Positions 1 through 14,220 are shown, counted from the first letter of the stretch. The stretch is 64,000 nt of DNA from Bettongia penicillata ogilbyi (GCA_023548195.1 JAJHZJ010000014.1:18487718-18551717), one strand, 5' to 3'. Made by a program: numbers and translations. The notes: generated by a model not told the origin, from the sequence alone.

Positions 1-1300
1 TTTTCCATTATATGTTGTGAATATCTTCTCCCCTTACTACTTAAAAGAATTTAGAAGATTATTCGCCATTTAAAATTGTTTAAACTATAAAGGACAAATT
101 GATCATCTAACTTCTAAATGCTTTTCCTCCTTTTATAATTTAGGTGACTCGTGTCTGTCTACACTCTTTACAACTAGTATGTCAATGTAATGATAGCATA
201 ATTTTGAAATTTTTTTAATTATGGGTTTTTTTTAATTCTCACATCTAGATACATTCTAGAAGAATAAAAAAGAAAGTATGCTATCAATCTAAAATTTTGT
301 ATTTCTAGCCTTCTTCAATGGTAAACTATGATCTTTCCCCTTCTTTTTAGAAACTGCTAAAAATAAACTCTCCTCATATGAATTGAAACAAATTTAGTTA
401 TCGTTATTAGTAGTTGGTCTACTTTTAATAATATCTACAAGAAAAATTTATGGATTTAATTTAATTGATGATACCTAACTATAGATTTTAAAACTACCTC
501 TTATGTATGAATGATTATATGATAAAAAGAAAATCCCTGAACACAGAAAACAAAAAAAACAAAGTGATCTAAATATTTCCAAGCTAACATTCTATTAATG
601 AAAGGAGATTGATGAAGTAATTATTTGTAACCAATCATAACCCAAGTGTTCTTTGACTTTTCACTATCACTTTACTAGTAACTTACTACTACTGTAAAGT
701 TTGGACTTCAACACCTCCAAGGTTTATACTTGTCAAAAACCGGTTTTTTTTCTCCTTGTGGTGGGATAGGATAGGAAACATTTATACTATGATATTTTCT
801 TTTCTTATGTATATAAAAGTCAAATAGTCAATAGGACCTGTCCTATTGATTTTTAGAGAAGTAGATGCTTAGTTACCCCAAAGGTAAAAAAAAAAATCTA
901 AGCTGTTTAAATCTCTATTATACTCAATTCCCTAATAGTGGATATGCTCCCAAGTTGCTAAATTTCTTGCCTTTCTATTAATATTCATCTTGGAAACCAA
1001 TTACTATTTACTCTTCCTTGAACTTTTCTCCAGTTAGCAGCATGAATCTTATTTCCCCAATGTCCATTTTAAGAATAAGGTTATGTCCAATAGTTAATTC
1101 TGAAGAAAAATCACTTGAAATTTCCTTCAACTGAATAATTTCTTATTAATTCTTTGCCTGCTTCTAAATCATAAGAAATAAACCCTCTGGTTCTATTCTA
1201 TATGGAGCAGCTCAAGGACTGGAAATTGCTCAGTGAGTGTAGTAGAATGTGCTGCTGTTACTTTAAAAAAAAAATCTAACTTTTTTTTTTAAGATGCCAC
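1..1300. other. AT-rich intergenic DNA, nothing recognised
   Basis: No open frame of note, no clear repeat family and no RNA gene were seen. A few poly-A and poly-T runs occur. Confidence 0.6.
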
Positions 1301-1920
1301 TCATAGAATGACCAAATCACAAAATTTTTACTTGGGAGATACCTTAGTAGCCATCTATGTAGACCAACCTGTAACTGAAATTCATCTACCTAGTGAATGT
1401 TTACCTGTCCTCTGCTTAAAGGAACCAGTTCTCCCCAAAGTAGCCCATTTCACTTTTGGATAGATCTGATTGTTAGAAAAGTTTTTCTAATATGTGACAA
1501 GCCTAACAAGACTTGCTCCAACTTCTACCCATTTCTCCTGTCTCTACTCTCTTGGGTCACGTAGAAGAAAACTAATCCCTCTTCCACATGGTCCTTCAAA
1601 TTGCTAGAGTACTGCTATTATAGCCCCCAGTTTTTCCTTCTCCAGGCTAAACATGGTTAGTTCCTTTGAATGACCCATATGTGGTGTGTAATCAAGTTCT
1701 TCACTATTTCACTAACCCTCCTCTGTATACTTTTCAGTTTATCATCTCCTTCCTAAAATATGACATTAGAAGTGGGCACAATTCTCCAGATATGATCTGA
1801 CCAGGGCAGAATACAATGGTACCATCACATTCTTATTTCTAGAAGCTCTACTTCTAAATTCCAATTTTCATTAATTCTCCAATAATGCCTATTACTCCTT
1901 CCAACAGAACATGTGCTCTG
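1301..1920 (-). mobile_element. CR1-family LINE, 3' end relic
   Basis: The plus strand begins with tcatagaatg followed by a 'ttgggaga..cctta..ccatctatgtagaccaacc' like segment, and then continues colinearly through 'ttctccaggctaaac', 'ctaaccctcctctgtatac' and 'ctgaccagggcagaataca'. This is the order seen in reverse-complement CR1 3' ends of amniotes, so the element lies on the minus strand. It is about 620 bases long, 5'-truncated and strongly diverged; no reading frame survives. It could equally be filed as the related mammalian L3. Confidence 0.75.
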
Positions 1921-2424
1921 AAAAGTAGCTGAAGGAATGCCTAAACTGTTTGCAGTATGTTAGAGGTGCCAGCTCTGATTGTCACTCACAGTGACATGAT
2001 TGCCACTGCTTATTACAGAAAGACTTACTAAAAGGAAAATAAAAACATTCTATACATTTTAAGCTTCTACACATTAGAAGAATATACATTATACATAAAT
2101 TCTATACATTTTAATCTCTACAATTTCTAAAATGGTTGACAACTTTAAAAGGATATATACTCCATTACTTGTAGATCTGGTCTATAAATTATCTGCATTA
2201 AAGTGAATATTTCATGTTACTCAGTAGCTGTGAAGAAATCATATAGTTTTTAAATGTTTCTATTACCAAAAAATGTCTTCTTAGGTAATAAAATTTACTG
2301 TTGCCACCACTACATTGAAACTATTGTAATTTCTACTCAAATGCAGCACTCTAACAAATTTAGGATTGATTTAGACTAGTGATTCTCAGTCAGGAAATCC
2401 TGATATACTGATAAATTTCAAAAA
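1921..2424. other. Intergenic DNA, nothing recognised
   Basis: AT-rich sequence without a recognisable gene or repeat. It separates the CR1 relic from an L2 fragment. Confidence 0.5.
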
Positions 2425-2555
2425 CAGGTCATTCATTATTTACTCATTCAGTGGACACACATTTGTTAAGTAGATATCAGGTGCTCAGGAAGATACTATG
2501 TTTAGATGAGATACAGTTTCTGTCCTCATGAAAACTACCTAGATAAGGGATTATA
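2425..2555 (-). mobile_element. L2 3' end fragment
   Basis: The plus strand 'attcagtggacacacatttgtt', 'caggtgctcaggaagatact' and 'tttctgtcctcatgaaaact' follow the reverse complement of the L2 3' end in order. It is diverged and short. Confidence 0.5.
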
Positions 2556-5500
2556 ATATTACCAAAACAAGATTCTTTTACTATCATTGCACACCTTCTC
2601 TCCAAGTTTTCCCAAGATTCTAGGTTTGGAAGGGAGTGATCTCTATAACAGTACTCCCTCTTCTGCTCACTTTATCACCCCTCCCCGCAAAATACACATT
2701 CCTAGCTATATATATATATATTACTTAGTACAGTTGCTGACTTAGAAATATCAGTGAAACATCATGGTCTGTTCAGCTACTCAGTGCTGCTCAGGATTTG
2801 TATAGGACTTAATATTTGCAAAGTTCTTTCTCATTTAATAATAATTATTTGCTAGTAAAGGCAGATTCAATTTGCATTATAATAGTTGCAAACTATAATA
2901 TAATAATAATGTCTACTATACTAGACAAGTTGAAAAGGGAAGTCTAATTTAAAAACAATGAATTAGTTTATGATATAATGTACAGAAAACCAGGCTCCAG
3001 TAGGAAACACCTCTGTCCCCTTTGCTCTTCTAGTATATGCTGGATGTGTGAATGTTGGCAAGTTAACCTTTCCCTGCCATGCAATTCTGAACCTATAAAT
3101 TGAATAACTGTTGCCCATTTGAATTGATAGAATGAATTTTCTTACTAGTTGCTCTCTACAGCAATGAAATCACAAGTCTATGTCAAACAAACCAAAAATG
3201 TAAAGCAGAAATACACAGCCACCTCCCTAAACAAACAAAATCCAACCCAAATGAATTTTGGAGCTTCTAATAACAAAGCATTGCTTTTATTTATATTGTT
3301 TGCTGTATTATTAACTGAGAAAAGTAACTCAAGTAGTGCAAAGATCTAGAAAAATAGCAATTAGGAACAAATACGTTTATCAATGGAAAGAAGGAAACTA
3401 GATTCTTACCTTGCCTCTTCAATAAAAGAGAGGTCTGATGAGAAAAAATTAATGAAGTAAGCAACCTATGAAGCAGTATGTTTAAGGAAAAGTCTATTAA
3501 ACAATCTAACTTTTTGGCAATCACCCAAACTTTGAAGCATGAGAAAACAAGAGGCAAACTTCAGACCTTTGAAAACTTTAAAAAAGTCTGACTACTCCCC
3601 TTCTTTTCCATCCCCAACTCGCCCATCTCCAGAAGTCTGGAAGAGAGCACTTTCCTGACTAATGGTGGGACTTAGCACTTTATGGACCAGTGGGCAGTAT
3701 CTCCTATCCAAACAAAACACTGACCTGGGACCTGTAGCCACCTGAGAGGTAAAAGAGAAAATACAGAAGGAACAAGACAGAGCACTGAAACATGAATACG
3801 GGGCTGTCGGAGCATGAGAGAGCAAGGGAGGGCCCTTAGACCTGCAAACCCTTGCAGGCAAGGTGAGTGAGGAGGAGGAACAAGTGGGCAGACAGGATGC
3901 GGCTAAGCATTACAAAAGGCTTGTGCGATAGCAGAAAGGGGTCTTGAAGGCTGCTGAGTGTGGACTGAGGGGCCCCCAATGAATGCCGGTACGAAATGCA
4001 GTTGGGATAGGGGCACAGCCTTTCTCTGTCCTGCTTTGAGAGTTCCGAAGGCCTAAAAAGGTCTGGTGCCAAAACAGCGTCACTGTCATAAGTAAAATGA
4101 GAAACTTCCCCCAAATAAACAACTGAGTGCGACCTTCCCGCCCCACCTTTGTGGTGATTTATATTAAAGAGTGTGGGAGAACTAAATTTTCCAAGTAGAT
4201 GAATCTGGCCTGGCCAAGAATTCTGAGGGATGCATACACAGACGCGGCTACCATTTCTGGAATTCATGCTCTTTATGTTCAAAATTAGTTATTTAAAAAC
4301 TCTAAATGGTAGGTTAGAATAGTTAAGGTAAGTACACAAATAGTTTCTGATTTGAAGTCCCCTGTCCCGGTCTTTCAAGATCCTCCCCCGGACCCCATAT
4401 ACACATTCTTATTCCCTCTCCCTTCTACCCAAGCTTCAAAAAAATAAAAAAAAAAAATTAAAAAAAAAAAAAAGGTAATCGAAAGCATGGAGAAGGGCAG
4501 GCGGCGGGTTCTCTTTCTGACAGCTCTGGGAGCTCGCGGCCAGGCGAGGAAGCTTAGAACTAGGGCTGGAGAAGTAGGCGGGCTACGATCAGGAAAGAGG
4601 AAAGCTGTTGCCTAGGTTGCAGGCTCAGAGGGCAGAGAGGCGAGGACTTAGAGTCAACCCGGCTACGAACTGCCACCTTTAAAAACAAAAGAAAACAAAA
4701 CAAAACAAAACAAAAAGATTCGCACTACATAGATTATTTTGGAACTAGCATTGAGTAACCTAAATCCAGCGGAGAGGAAAAGCCACACGCTTCTGTACTT
4801 TAAGAAATGTGCCAATCGTTTGGGAAGACGAGAAAAAACAATGTTGAAAAACAGATAGTTGGGTTGTGGTACTGACTGGCGCCGTGCGCTTCTCTGAGGG
4901 ATGATATGGGAAGTGGGTAGGTATAGACAGACGGGGCGCCGGAGGAAAAGAAGTGAGATGAGAAGAAGCCGTAAAAGCGTGCTCCCCTCCCAACCCGGGC
5001 TCCAGATCTGTTTGGGACCATTATGATGTAGTTTTCCCCCAGTAACCAGAATTAAGTTCCCTGCGATTTATATCCAGTAAAAGTGGCGGATAGCGGAAGA
5101 AAGGGGAGTTATTTAAAGGGTTCGCGAGGAGGAAAGAACCACACAAGAGATAAATATATTTTAAAATGCCATCACCAAAGTTTCTTTCCTGTAGGTCTGA
5201 CTTTAAAGCTTTTTTTTTTTTCATAGGGGGAAGGGGAGGAGGAGGTCTATATTCCTCTACTTTTAATTGAAGTAAACACAGTGTAACAAATCCTAACTCA
5301 AATATGATTGCGGTGAGATTAGGGTCTAATTGCTTAGGGTTCAGGTGGAATCTGCGGACTAAATCCTACAGGGCCAATCTGAATTTCACAATCATTCTGT
5401 CAAAAGGAGAACGATGAGAGCCCACACGCTTCCTAACAAGTCATTTTTAACAGTTACAAGCTTCGCACAAAGACCACACAGGGAGTCTAAGAGATGCAAA

Positions 5501-8410
5501 TCTAATCTCTGGTCATTCTACAGGGCTTCCACAAAGATGTGCTAAACCCTAATAGAAAAGAAATCAGTTCTCTGTCACTAGCCTCTGGTAAAATCTATTA
5601 GAGGATGTACAGGGCTGCTATCTACAGCAGTTGCTATAAAGGTTAAGGACAAGTACAAATAAAAAGGACCCCCTTTTTTTTTTTTTTTGGTGTGAAATAC
5701 ATGGAGAAACTAACCCCAAATGAGTTCAATGCACAGCTCCACATTCAATTTTGTGATGGAGATGAGAAAAGGAAAAAAAGAAAACGAACAGAGAGTATTA
5801 AATATTTTCATTTTTGAATTTCAGGAGATGAACTAAGATAAAGTTTTTCCCTAAAATTGAGAAATATTTTTTTTAATTACGGAAAAAAAAAAAAAAGATG
5901 TAAGGACATGAAAGGACTGGTGGTGGTAAAGGAGATTACACATTTCCCTAAATGGTCGGAAGCATATCCTTAGTAAGTTACTATACCTCCCACAGGCAGA
6001 AGAAAACCAGTCTCTAGACTGAATTTTAGATGTTCGAATCACTCTAGCAGGCACGATCTTCTTTTCCAATCAAACCAGTTTCTGAAGGTAAACTACCTAC
6101 CTAGTGTCCTCACCTAAGACGATAGAAGTAAAAAGGTCGCTTCCCTACAGGGCAAATACCACCCCCTTGACACTTTGACACAGTTTTTCTTTTTTTCTTT
6201 TTTTTTTTTTTTTTTAAATTTCCCAGCCATATGTCACTCAAGCTAAAGAATTGCACTCCCTTCAGAATGAGCTGAAAAGATGGTTGAGAGAGTTTAGCTG
6301 CCTCCCTCTCTCCCTTCCCCACAGTCTCTTCATAGTAAGTTAAGCCTAGGCAGTGCAGATAGGGACAGAAAACTATGTTAGCTTTCGTGAGTGCTCGGGT
6401 GGGGGGTAGGGGAATTGGAAGTTGATGGGGGAAGGGTACAAGTGTCTTAGATTTCGGCTGAGATTCAAGGCTACTCAATCTTTGCCTTCTCTGAAGTGTC
6501 ACTTCTGAGGTAACTTGTAGGGGGGGAATAGGAGGGTACTCAATTTTCGAAAACATTGCTTCATCTGTGTACTTATTAAAAAATGTATTGAAGTAAAACT
6601 TCTGAATTAGATTGACTCGGTTTAAATTTTATGACTCAATGCAGAACCACATAGAAACCTATAAATAACTCTATACATAGTCCCTGGAAAAAAAGAAATG
6701 ATTTTGGTTGTTATTTACTCAGGTTCAGTTATTACCGGCAGATCAGATCAAAGCGTTCAGTGGCAATATTTTTAAAACACTTAGCAAAAATACTTGAGTA
6801 AATCTATTATGAAGGAAGGAAAGCTCTGGATTTAGGATGGTTTTTTTTTTCCCCTGACCAAAGGCAGTGTCCTGGCTTTAGTTTATCACTCACTCTTCTT
6901 TCTTCAATATTGGTCATTCAGTTTCCAATTCTGTTCAATTCAATATACATTTGTTTAGAGCTTAGATTATAACACAATTAGCTACAAAAAGGGTACTAGT
7001 CTAGGTTGGTAGAGGGAATTTCTGGAAATCACAAGTTCAGTGCCTCTAAAGTTTACTGTATGTAAAAAGTCCCCATTTAACCAGCAGGCCTAAGGCCTAA
7101 AGATTGATTCTCCTGGGAGAAATAAATGTATTTCTCTGAAAAATGCTTTTGTTTCTGGAAGTGATTTCAATAAATTAGAATTCAGATGCAAAATACTTTG
7201 AGGACTCTAAAAGCTAAGGGATGAAAAAGCCACTTCTACCCAAAATCAGAAAAGTATCCCTTCCAGATCCCATCCCTTGAATTTTTTCTTTCTTTTTAAA
7301 TATTTTAAAATCATAATTAGGAGTTAAAATTAAAAAATTTCCCTAATAAATTCCCTTCAGGCATTGAACGTCTATCACACCCAACACTTCCAAAGCAAAA
7401 TTAACACAAATGAAAGATTGAGATGCATCAATTTTGAGGGGTTGAGATGATGCCATTTCCTTCTCTCCAAGCCCTCTCAATACTGAGAAACCAAAGATGT
7501 CCTCTCCCTAGTTTGGGTAAAAAAATGTAAACATTCTCTTTGCCCAATACAAAATAGTGAGTTCTCAGCATAAGAAGATAGTTTCATTGAAGTTTCTAAA
7601 AGATATTCAAATTAGCTTCTTTCTCATTTCCTACCTTCACTTCCTCAAGTATCAAACATTTTCCTCTTTAACCTGGTGGGAGGAGATGTAAGTTAATAAG
7701 TTCAGCTAGGGCTAGAAAGATCAGGACTGGGTTTTCTGGAAACCACAAGGACCAGTATAGAGGATACATTTGAAATGGTTAGAGCACTAAGAAACAGAGG
7801 AGGGTCTGAATCACTAGTCATGAAACCCTTCATGGTCAACACGTGGAAACAATAAAAGCATACCAAGGAATTTTATATTTCTTTCTCATTTCCTTCATTG
7901 ACCAAATGATTTGGCATCAGTTGTCATTATTTTACTTCTTCCAATTCTTTCTCTCTCTTTTTCCATTTATGTTAGCTTTACCCTTCTTCTAGCCTTACTA
8001 ACAATTTAACTAAGTTCTTGTGTTTGTCTCAGGGGTCATTCCATTTTAACTGGTCAGAACATGGAACCTTAGTTGTCTGTCTAAATATTTACAGATCAAA
8101 ATAAAATTTACATGAATAAAGCACAGTCATAATATCTATGGTACTTCAAGAAGGGATAGCTGGCTAATGAAGGATAAAAGTAAAACTAAAATTCTTCGTC
8201 CTTGAAATAAGAAAATGGAAATAAATCAGAAAAGACAGATAAAAGGAAGAATTAAAATATAGAAAATGAAGTTGAACTGATATTATTTATTACATATGCA
8301 AGAAAGTCCCTAGGTAAACAAGTGGCACTTAATATATGGTCACAACTACTTAATGTATTTCTACTGGAACAATATTCTCATAATAGTATAGAGAGAACTT
8401 TCCTCACGAT
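2556..8410. other. Intergenic, mostly single-copy DNA
   Basis: No gene was recognised. A (TA)n is present at 2,708-2,721. The 3.6-5.2 kb part has a higher GC content and some CpG, with open frames of up to 148 codons that look like chance. A-rich and (AAAAC)n stretches lie at 4,438-4,475 and 4,681-4,714. The 5.27-5.64 kb part is dense in homeodomain-like TAAT/GATTA words and has a perfect POU octamer, ATGCAAAT, at 5,494-5,501. A possible short L2 scrap lies near 6,940-6,985. Confidence 0.5.
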
Positions 8411-8576
8411 TGCACTGTAAGATTAGTGCAAGTAATTCTATCCTTAAACGAAAAGATGAGGAAACTGAGACTCAAAGAGGTTAAATGATGAAGCCCCATA
8501 ACTCCGATAAGTATTGAGGCAGCGCACACACAGGTATTTCTGACTCAAGTTCAGTCATCCTTCCACTACATTACAG
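8411..8576 (-). mobile_element. MIR-type SINE
   Basis: The plus strand 'gatgaggaaactgagactca', 'aagaggttaaatgatg' and the tail 'ctgactcaagttcagtcatcc..ccactacatta' match the reverse complement of MIR (marsupial THER/MAR class). Confidence 0.75.
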
Positions 8577-8844
8577 TATATATGTATTTTGTGTATATTA
8601 TTATCTAGTGTATATTACATACACCCCAAAATGTAAATGTGCTATATACTACTCATGTAGTATATAGGAGTATGATATGTGGTCATTTGATTCAGTTTAT
8701 TAGAACCTAGAGTTGAAATAGGGGATAAGAAATCATAAACTTCCTCTCACACAAGGCTAAAAACGTATTGAGTTGATTTGAAAATTTATGACTGGAAGGC
8801 AATTATTATAGTAGAAATATGTGAATTCAGAAAAAAATGGCTTG

Positions 8845-8990
8845 TCTCAGCTCAACTGCTTCACTGTAGTTTGATTTTAGGAAAGTCATTCAACCTTTCT
8901 AAGCTAAAGATTTCTTATCTGTAAAATGGGACTGTCAAACTTGGTCTTATCTAATTGTTGGGAGGATAAAGTCAGATAGTATATCCTTTC
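8845..8990 (+). mobile_element. MIR-type SINE
   Basis: 'aaagtcattcaacctttcta', 'cttatctgtaaaatgggact' and 'ttgggaggataaag' follow the MIR consensus in order on the plus strand. Confidence 0.75.
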
Positions 8991-9618
8991 CAAGTAAAAT
9001 ATGCATTTTTTTAAAAGACCAAATTCTACAAAGTCACCAGCTCCTATCAACACTCTCAACAAGGAGTGGGATCAGTCCAGAGAGTATGAATTAATTTGAG
9101 CAAATCCATCACCTTCGCCCAACAAACAACCCTAAGCTTATCCTCCCCAGAGAGAGAGTCAATACTTTCATTTTTATCATACATGGAACAGTTCTTCCCC
9201 ATATGTGAATATAAACACAACAAAATATTTTAAATTATCTACATACAACCAAGGATGCTGGAACCTCACTTCAGAGACAAGCGGATTTTGGGGTGCAATC
9301 ACTCTGAGAATCTAAGTCTGCTAGATGGTGGCTGTGGATATAATTTACTACTTCCAACCACTCTCCAACAGATCAGAGTCTTCAGACAAAACCTCTAACC
9401 CTACCCCTCTAACCATTAGTACCCTCACCAGAGCTCACTGATAATAGGTAGATATTCTGCCGAGGTAAGTATAAAAGCAATCCAGATTAAAAAAAAAATT
9501 AAAAACTACTACAGGAAACTCACTGCTGTAGGCAATCTACAGGACCTGGGCATTAAAGAAATTTGTATTCTTGTTCTCCCCTATATGTATTTGTATCTGT
9601 GAACCAATGTTCTTTACA
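8991..9618. other. Intergenic DNA, nothing recognised
   Basis: No gene or repeat element was seen between the MIR and the next microsatellite. Confidence 0.5.
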
Positions 9619-9642
9619 TATGTGTGTATATATATGTATATA

Positions 9643-9709
<67 letters not shown>
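9619..9709. repeat. (TA)n-(GA)n compound microsatellite
   Basis: A TATG/TA run is followed by (TA)17 or so and then (GA)15 or so. The open frames that cross it are repeats read in frame. Confidence 0.95.
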
Positions 9710-9712
<3 letters not shown>

Positions 9713-12700
9713 AAGAAAACAAAAGATCCATTGAATTGCTGTGAGAAAATGTTTTAACACTTTCTGTTTAATTAAGAGATCTAGGGGGTCAGGTAGATTG
9801 TTGATCGTGGTGATAATAGAATGTTTGGTTCCCAAGCAAGAATATGGTTCCCAAATACCGCCTCTTATTAATTAATAACAGTGGCTTTTAAAACAAGTTT
9901 TCTACAGGAGTTAACAAACAGAGGAGTAGGAATTAGGCACAAATTTTATTTCTTTCTGATTTACACACATTTTCTCCCCCGAACTAAAATATCATCATTA
10001 TCTTGATCATTAGAAAAGGAGGGAAGAAAGAAAGAAAAGAGGGAAGGAAAGAATGAAGAAGGAAAGAAAGAAGGAAAGAGAAAAAGAAAGGAAAAATACA
10101 GTGACATCTAACTATGCCTCATTTACCTTGAGGATTCCAGTTCCAGATGTTTGATGAATGACTTCCCCTTTAAATCACAGAAGAGTCACTATTAAACAAG
10201 AATACATACTATTAGATTGTGCATCAACTAAAAAGCGAGTTCCTCAGCTATGACTCTGAGGAAGTGGAGGGCCAAGACTACCTCTTCACAAAAATCGGGG
10301 AGATTCCCTCTGTAGATGGTTTCTTTTTTAAAAGGATACTATATGCTATTTTGTATGCTTGAAAAATAAAATTTCTGATCAAGTTTTTAATCTTCAATGT
10401 GCCTTGAATCATAGAAACAATAATATATAATGTTCTATTTAACTCAGAAAAAGCAAAATAAATGGCAAGACTGCTCTAAAATTAAAAAAAAATTCTTAAT
10501 CTTAGTGAAAACTTGTTCATTTTTCGTTCTGTGCCTTTTCATTCTCAGAAATTACTCTTCCTATGACTGTATTCTCTACTGATTTGTGTTTAACACTGAG
10601 GTGAAGTAGCCCAGAAAAACAAGATGCAATTAAATGTGGTCTCAGAATATTATTTCAACTGTTTTCAACTGAATGTCTGTTTAAACTATGCAATTAATTA
10701 ATATGATGATCAAGGAGAAGATAGAATTCTGTAACATATCTTGGCTAAAGGGTTTGTATTGGTGTTTATATATGCTGGAAGGGTAAAGTGCATAGCCATG
10801 TCTAAAGGAGGGTGGGGAGTTCAAACAGGAAAGGATGGAAAACAACTTCTGAATTCCTGTCTCCAAACTTTTGACAACCTCCTGATTCAACACTGGGGCT
10901 ACTATAATTGACCTCTTTTTCTGTCAACTGTATCTCCTGAAAAAATCGTCACTGGGTTACTGGAAATCTCTTGAGATAGAAAGGCAAACCCATCACTTTG
11001 TCAGACTCTGAATGTTTCTCAAGGGACCTTTTCTTTTCTTTCCTTTCTCTACCCCCCTTCCCCATCATCCAATCCCCAGCCCCCAAAGAGGACTCCGAAT
11101 AGTGTCAGGACTGCCTGTACTCTCAGTTTGCATCTGTGTATGGTCCCTGCTATTTTTAGCCCCTGTACAATGTTCTTCAGGCGGCACTTACTTTAAAAAC
11201 AAGTTAGCATTTTCCACAAAATGATTTACCCAGTGTACTCTTGATTAAATGACTGTTAACCCTAAGAGACGAGAAGGACAATCAACATGCTTTTTTCAAT
11301 CACCATTCTTTCATTTTTTTTTCCACCAGGGAGTCTCACTGTGGGTCAAAGCTTTGCTTTCTAAAGCAATTAAGTCATATTTTCAAAAAGAATATTAGAT
11401 TAAAAATACATCGTGATTAAAACACAATGTAAAGGGTCTGAAACTGGAAGAAAATATTGAGTGCTTGTCTACAGATTCTATCACCTATCATCTGTTCTGA
11501 ATGCGTTCTGAATCTTCCAGTGTGTCCAGCTCTTATGATTGCAAATGGCCCTGTTTTCAAATGGAAATAAGACTCCCAAACTGATTATGTGTATTGAATC
11601 GGAATCACTTACTAGATGCTCTTGTTTAAAATGTATTGAAGGGGGCGGTGGGGGAGATGATGGCTGCAGACCTCTGTATCCAGCTCCTTCTCATCTCAGG
11701 GAGGTCGATCTATTTTGCAACTTTTTGCCATCTGACCATGTTTCAGCTAGATAATTATGGGACCTTTGTGTTAACTGGCCCAACGTTCAGCAATTCATAT
11801 ACATACACAACATCTCTGGTATTCCACTCCCAGTTTTCTCACTAAAATCACTATCCACTCAGAATGCATAAACATAAATATAATGTGATCACACCCTGCC
11901 CTAACACATAGCAAAACCCCACAAACAAAACCCTACATATTGTACTGCTCAACTTGCCAGAACTCAATCTTTCTGTCTTCATCTCTCTCTGTGTGTGTCT
12001 CTCTGTTTCTCTCTCTCTTCTCTTTTCTTCTTTTCTCTCTCTGTCACTTTTCTCATCTTTCAATGCTTACATAATTATTTATAGATTTACATATACTCAT
12101 AACCACCCGCTGTAGTAGAAGAACAAAATTAAAATGTATAGTAAGGTTAACTCCTTAATAAAAAAAAAAAAACAACACATTAAATCATTTCAAGTATATT
12201 TAACAATTAGCTCTGTTTGTCTTAATGATATCTGTGTATTCATATTTTCAATTGGCCTTATATCAGGAATACATAAGAATCTGCATGCTATAGTTTATCT
12301 CAGAAAAATATTTTTCTCCTTAGCCCAACAAAGTTCTATATCTATGTAAACATAATATTACATGAGTATGTGTTTGAATGAATAACATGTAGACCATTTT
12401 GAATTTGAAATGAGTCCAACAGAAAATGTGTGATGTTACAAGCAGATACTGGTGTTTTATCTTGTCTGATTTCTGTGTGAACAGTAGGGTATGACACATT
12501 CCATATAATGATTACAGCCAGTGCTTATGTGTATACTCATGCAGGCACAATCAATTCTGCACTGAGATTGAAAGAGAAAAGTGATCCAAGCTCCAGCTTT
12601 GACCTACTGTTCTTAGTAGCGGTATGTAAAATGTTCAATGAGTATTCTTTCAAAGTGTATATATTATATGTATATATGTACATGTATATACACAACATAT

Positions 12701-12999
12701 ACATATATATGTATATATATGTATACACTTGGTATTTGCATATTATTCTTCTTTTTTGAGTTTTTTCAGAAACAGGAGAAAATGTCCTCACCTGAGGACA
12801 CCCAAATCTATATTATCCTAGCATGATTCATGTAGTAGTATGATATGGGAGATAGGTTAAGTAACAGCTTCTATAAACTCCTCTGCTTAGCTTATGTTCA
12901 ACTTGGCCCCTAAAAAGGCTTAAATTTTCTATCTCATGCACTAAATAAAAGCTAGGGCTACAAAGAATTATTAACTCACCCAGAGGACACTCCTCTATC

Positions 13000-13042
<43 letters not shown>

Positions 13043-14220
13043 TTCAGAGCTATTATCATTTTTTCTTGTAGTTTGTCTTGTTAGTCTTTAAAGCAATAGT
13101 GAGAAATTACTTCCAGAAGAACAAAAACCTTGGGTATTTTCATGCCATTTAGGTAATCCTAGTGTTTATATTTTTGTGTTCACATGTACATATCCACACT
13201 GGAGAGGTCAAAGTCAGTAACAGGCAAATCAGTAACAGATTTGCTGATAAAATCCTTATATTTCTACAGTTTGGAACACCCTGCCAGAAATGGAATTGAT
13301 GGGAAGGATATGGAATATTAAGGGAGAAATGGGAATGGATCATTTTGGTGATTTTCCTATCAGAAAGATCATTGGGCATAGTTCTTAAAACCTCAGACTA
13401 AGAACCGACTTTCCCATTCTACTCCTTTCTTTTAACTTCTGGTTCTTTCTTTCTAGTCTTCTCTCAGTAATCAAGGATAGTGAATAAATACATGCAAAGG
13501 GGGAGCATGCTGGGGACAAGCTAAAATACAAACAATATGATAATGAAAATCCACTGAAGTGGGTAAAGTAAGGAATTTCCTGAATCTAGGAATCCAAATG
13601 GAGAGACTAGGAGTAAGAAAAGTTTTGACCCTTTCTCATTTATTGGATGATAATAGAACCAGCAATTTTATTTCCCCTTTGGGGGAAGATTATGAGACAT
13701 GTTGTTTTGTTCATCCAGAAGAAATATTTCTAATTCACTTCCCCTTGATATTTATTATATAGTCACTATCCCACTTCAAAATAAACCTGTAAATGTGTAT
13801 GTGTTTTGGCATATGCCATCACAACACCTTTGTCATGTATTGATAGCCTTAACAGTCACTCTACCCACAATGTTTTGTGTGTTTAAGAACATATTTTAAT
13901 GTTCCAAAAAATACTAATTTTATGAATGTCCACATTCCACAATACAATCCTGTCCTAATAAAAAGCTTAAAGAAGCCAAAAAATGCACAGTCAGCATTTG
14001 AAAAATACTTGAAAATAAAATCAATTATATCAATTTCAGATAAGATTCCAAATATATCTTATTTCATTTAGTCTCTTATCTAAAAGTTCTGAAAGCTCAC
14101 AGCCAATCATCTGAAACTGATTTATTGTTTTAAGAGAAAAATGCTTTACATTTGGGAATCTTTCACCTCCTTAAATAAATGCAAATACACACATGTATGT
14201 ATATTAAGTACCCACAGGTG
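9710..14220. other. Repeat-poor flank downstream of NKX2-1
   Basis: The sequence is largely single-copy. It contains simple repeats only: a GAAA/GGAA purine tract (10,018-10,098), a CT-rich tract (11,978-12,058), TATG/TA (12,656-12,726) and (CA)19 (13,003-13,040). No exon was recognised. Regulatory content is likely near a developmental gene but cannot be shown. Confidence 0.5.
13003..13040. repeat. (CA)19 microsatellite
   Basis: A perfect dinucleotide run of 38 bases. Confidence 0.95.

Noticed and set aside
3836..4282. 148-codon minus-strand frame in a GC-richer patch
   Set aside because: No recognisable domain, and overlapping frames on the same strand are equally open. No exon signals were evident.
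5310..5345. Telomere-like 'ttagggtt' words
   Set aside because: Only two isolated TTAGGGT-like words with no tandem array.
6110..6556. 148-codon minus-strand frame
   Set aside because: It runs through a poly-lysine stretch from poly-T and has no family features.
12656..12726. Direct TATG repeats as a possible CRISPR-like array
   Set aside because: There are no spacers and it is a plain microsatellite in a vertebrate genome.
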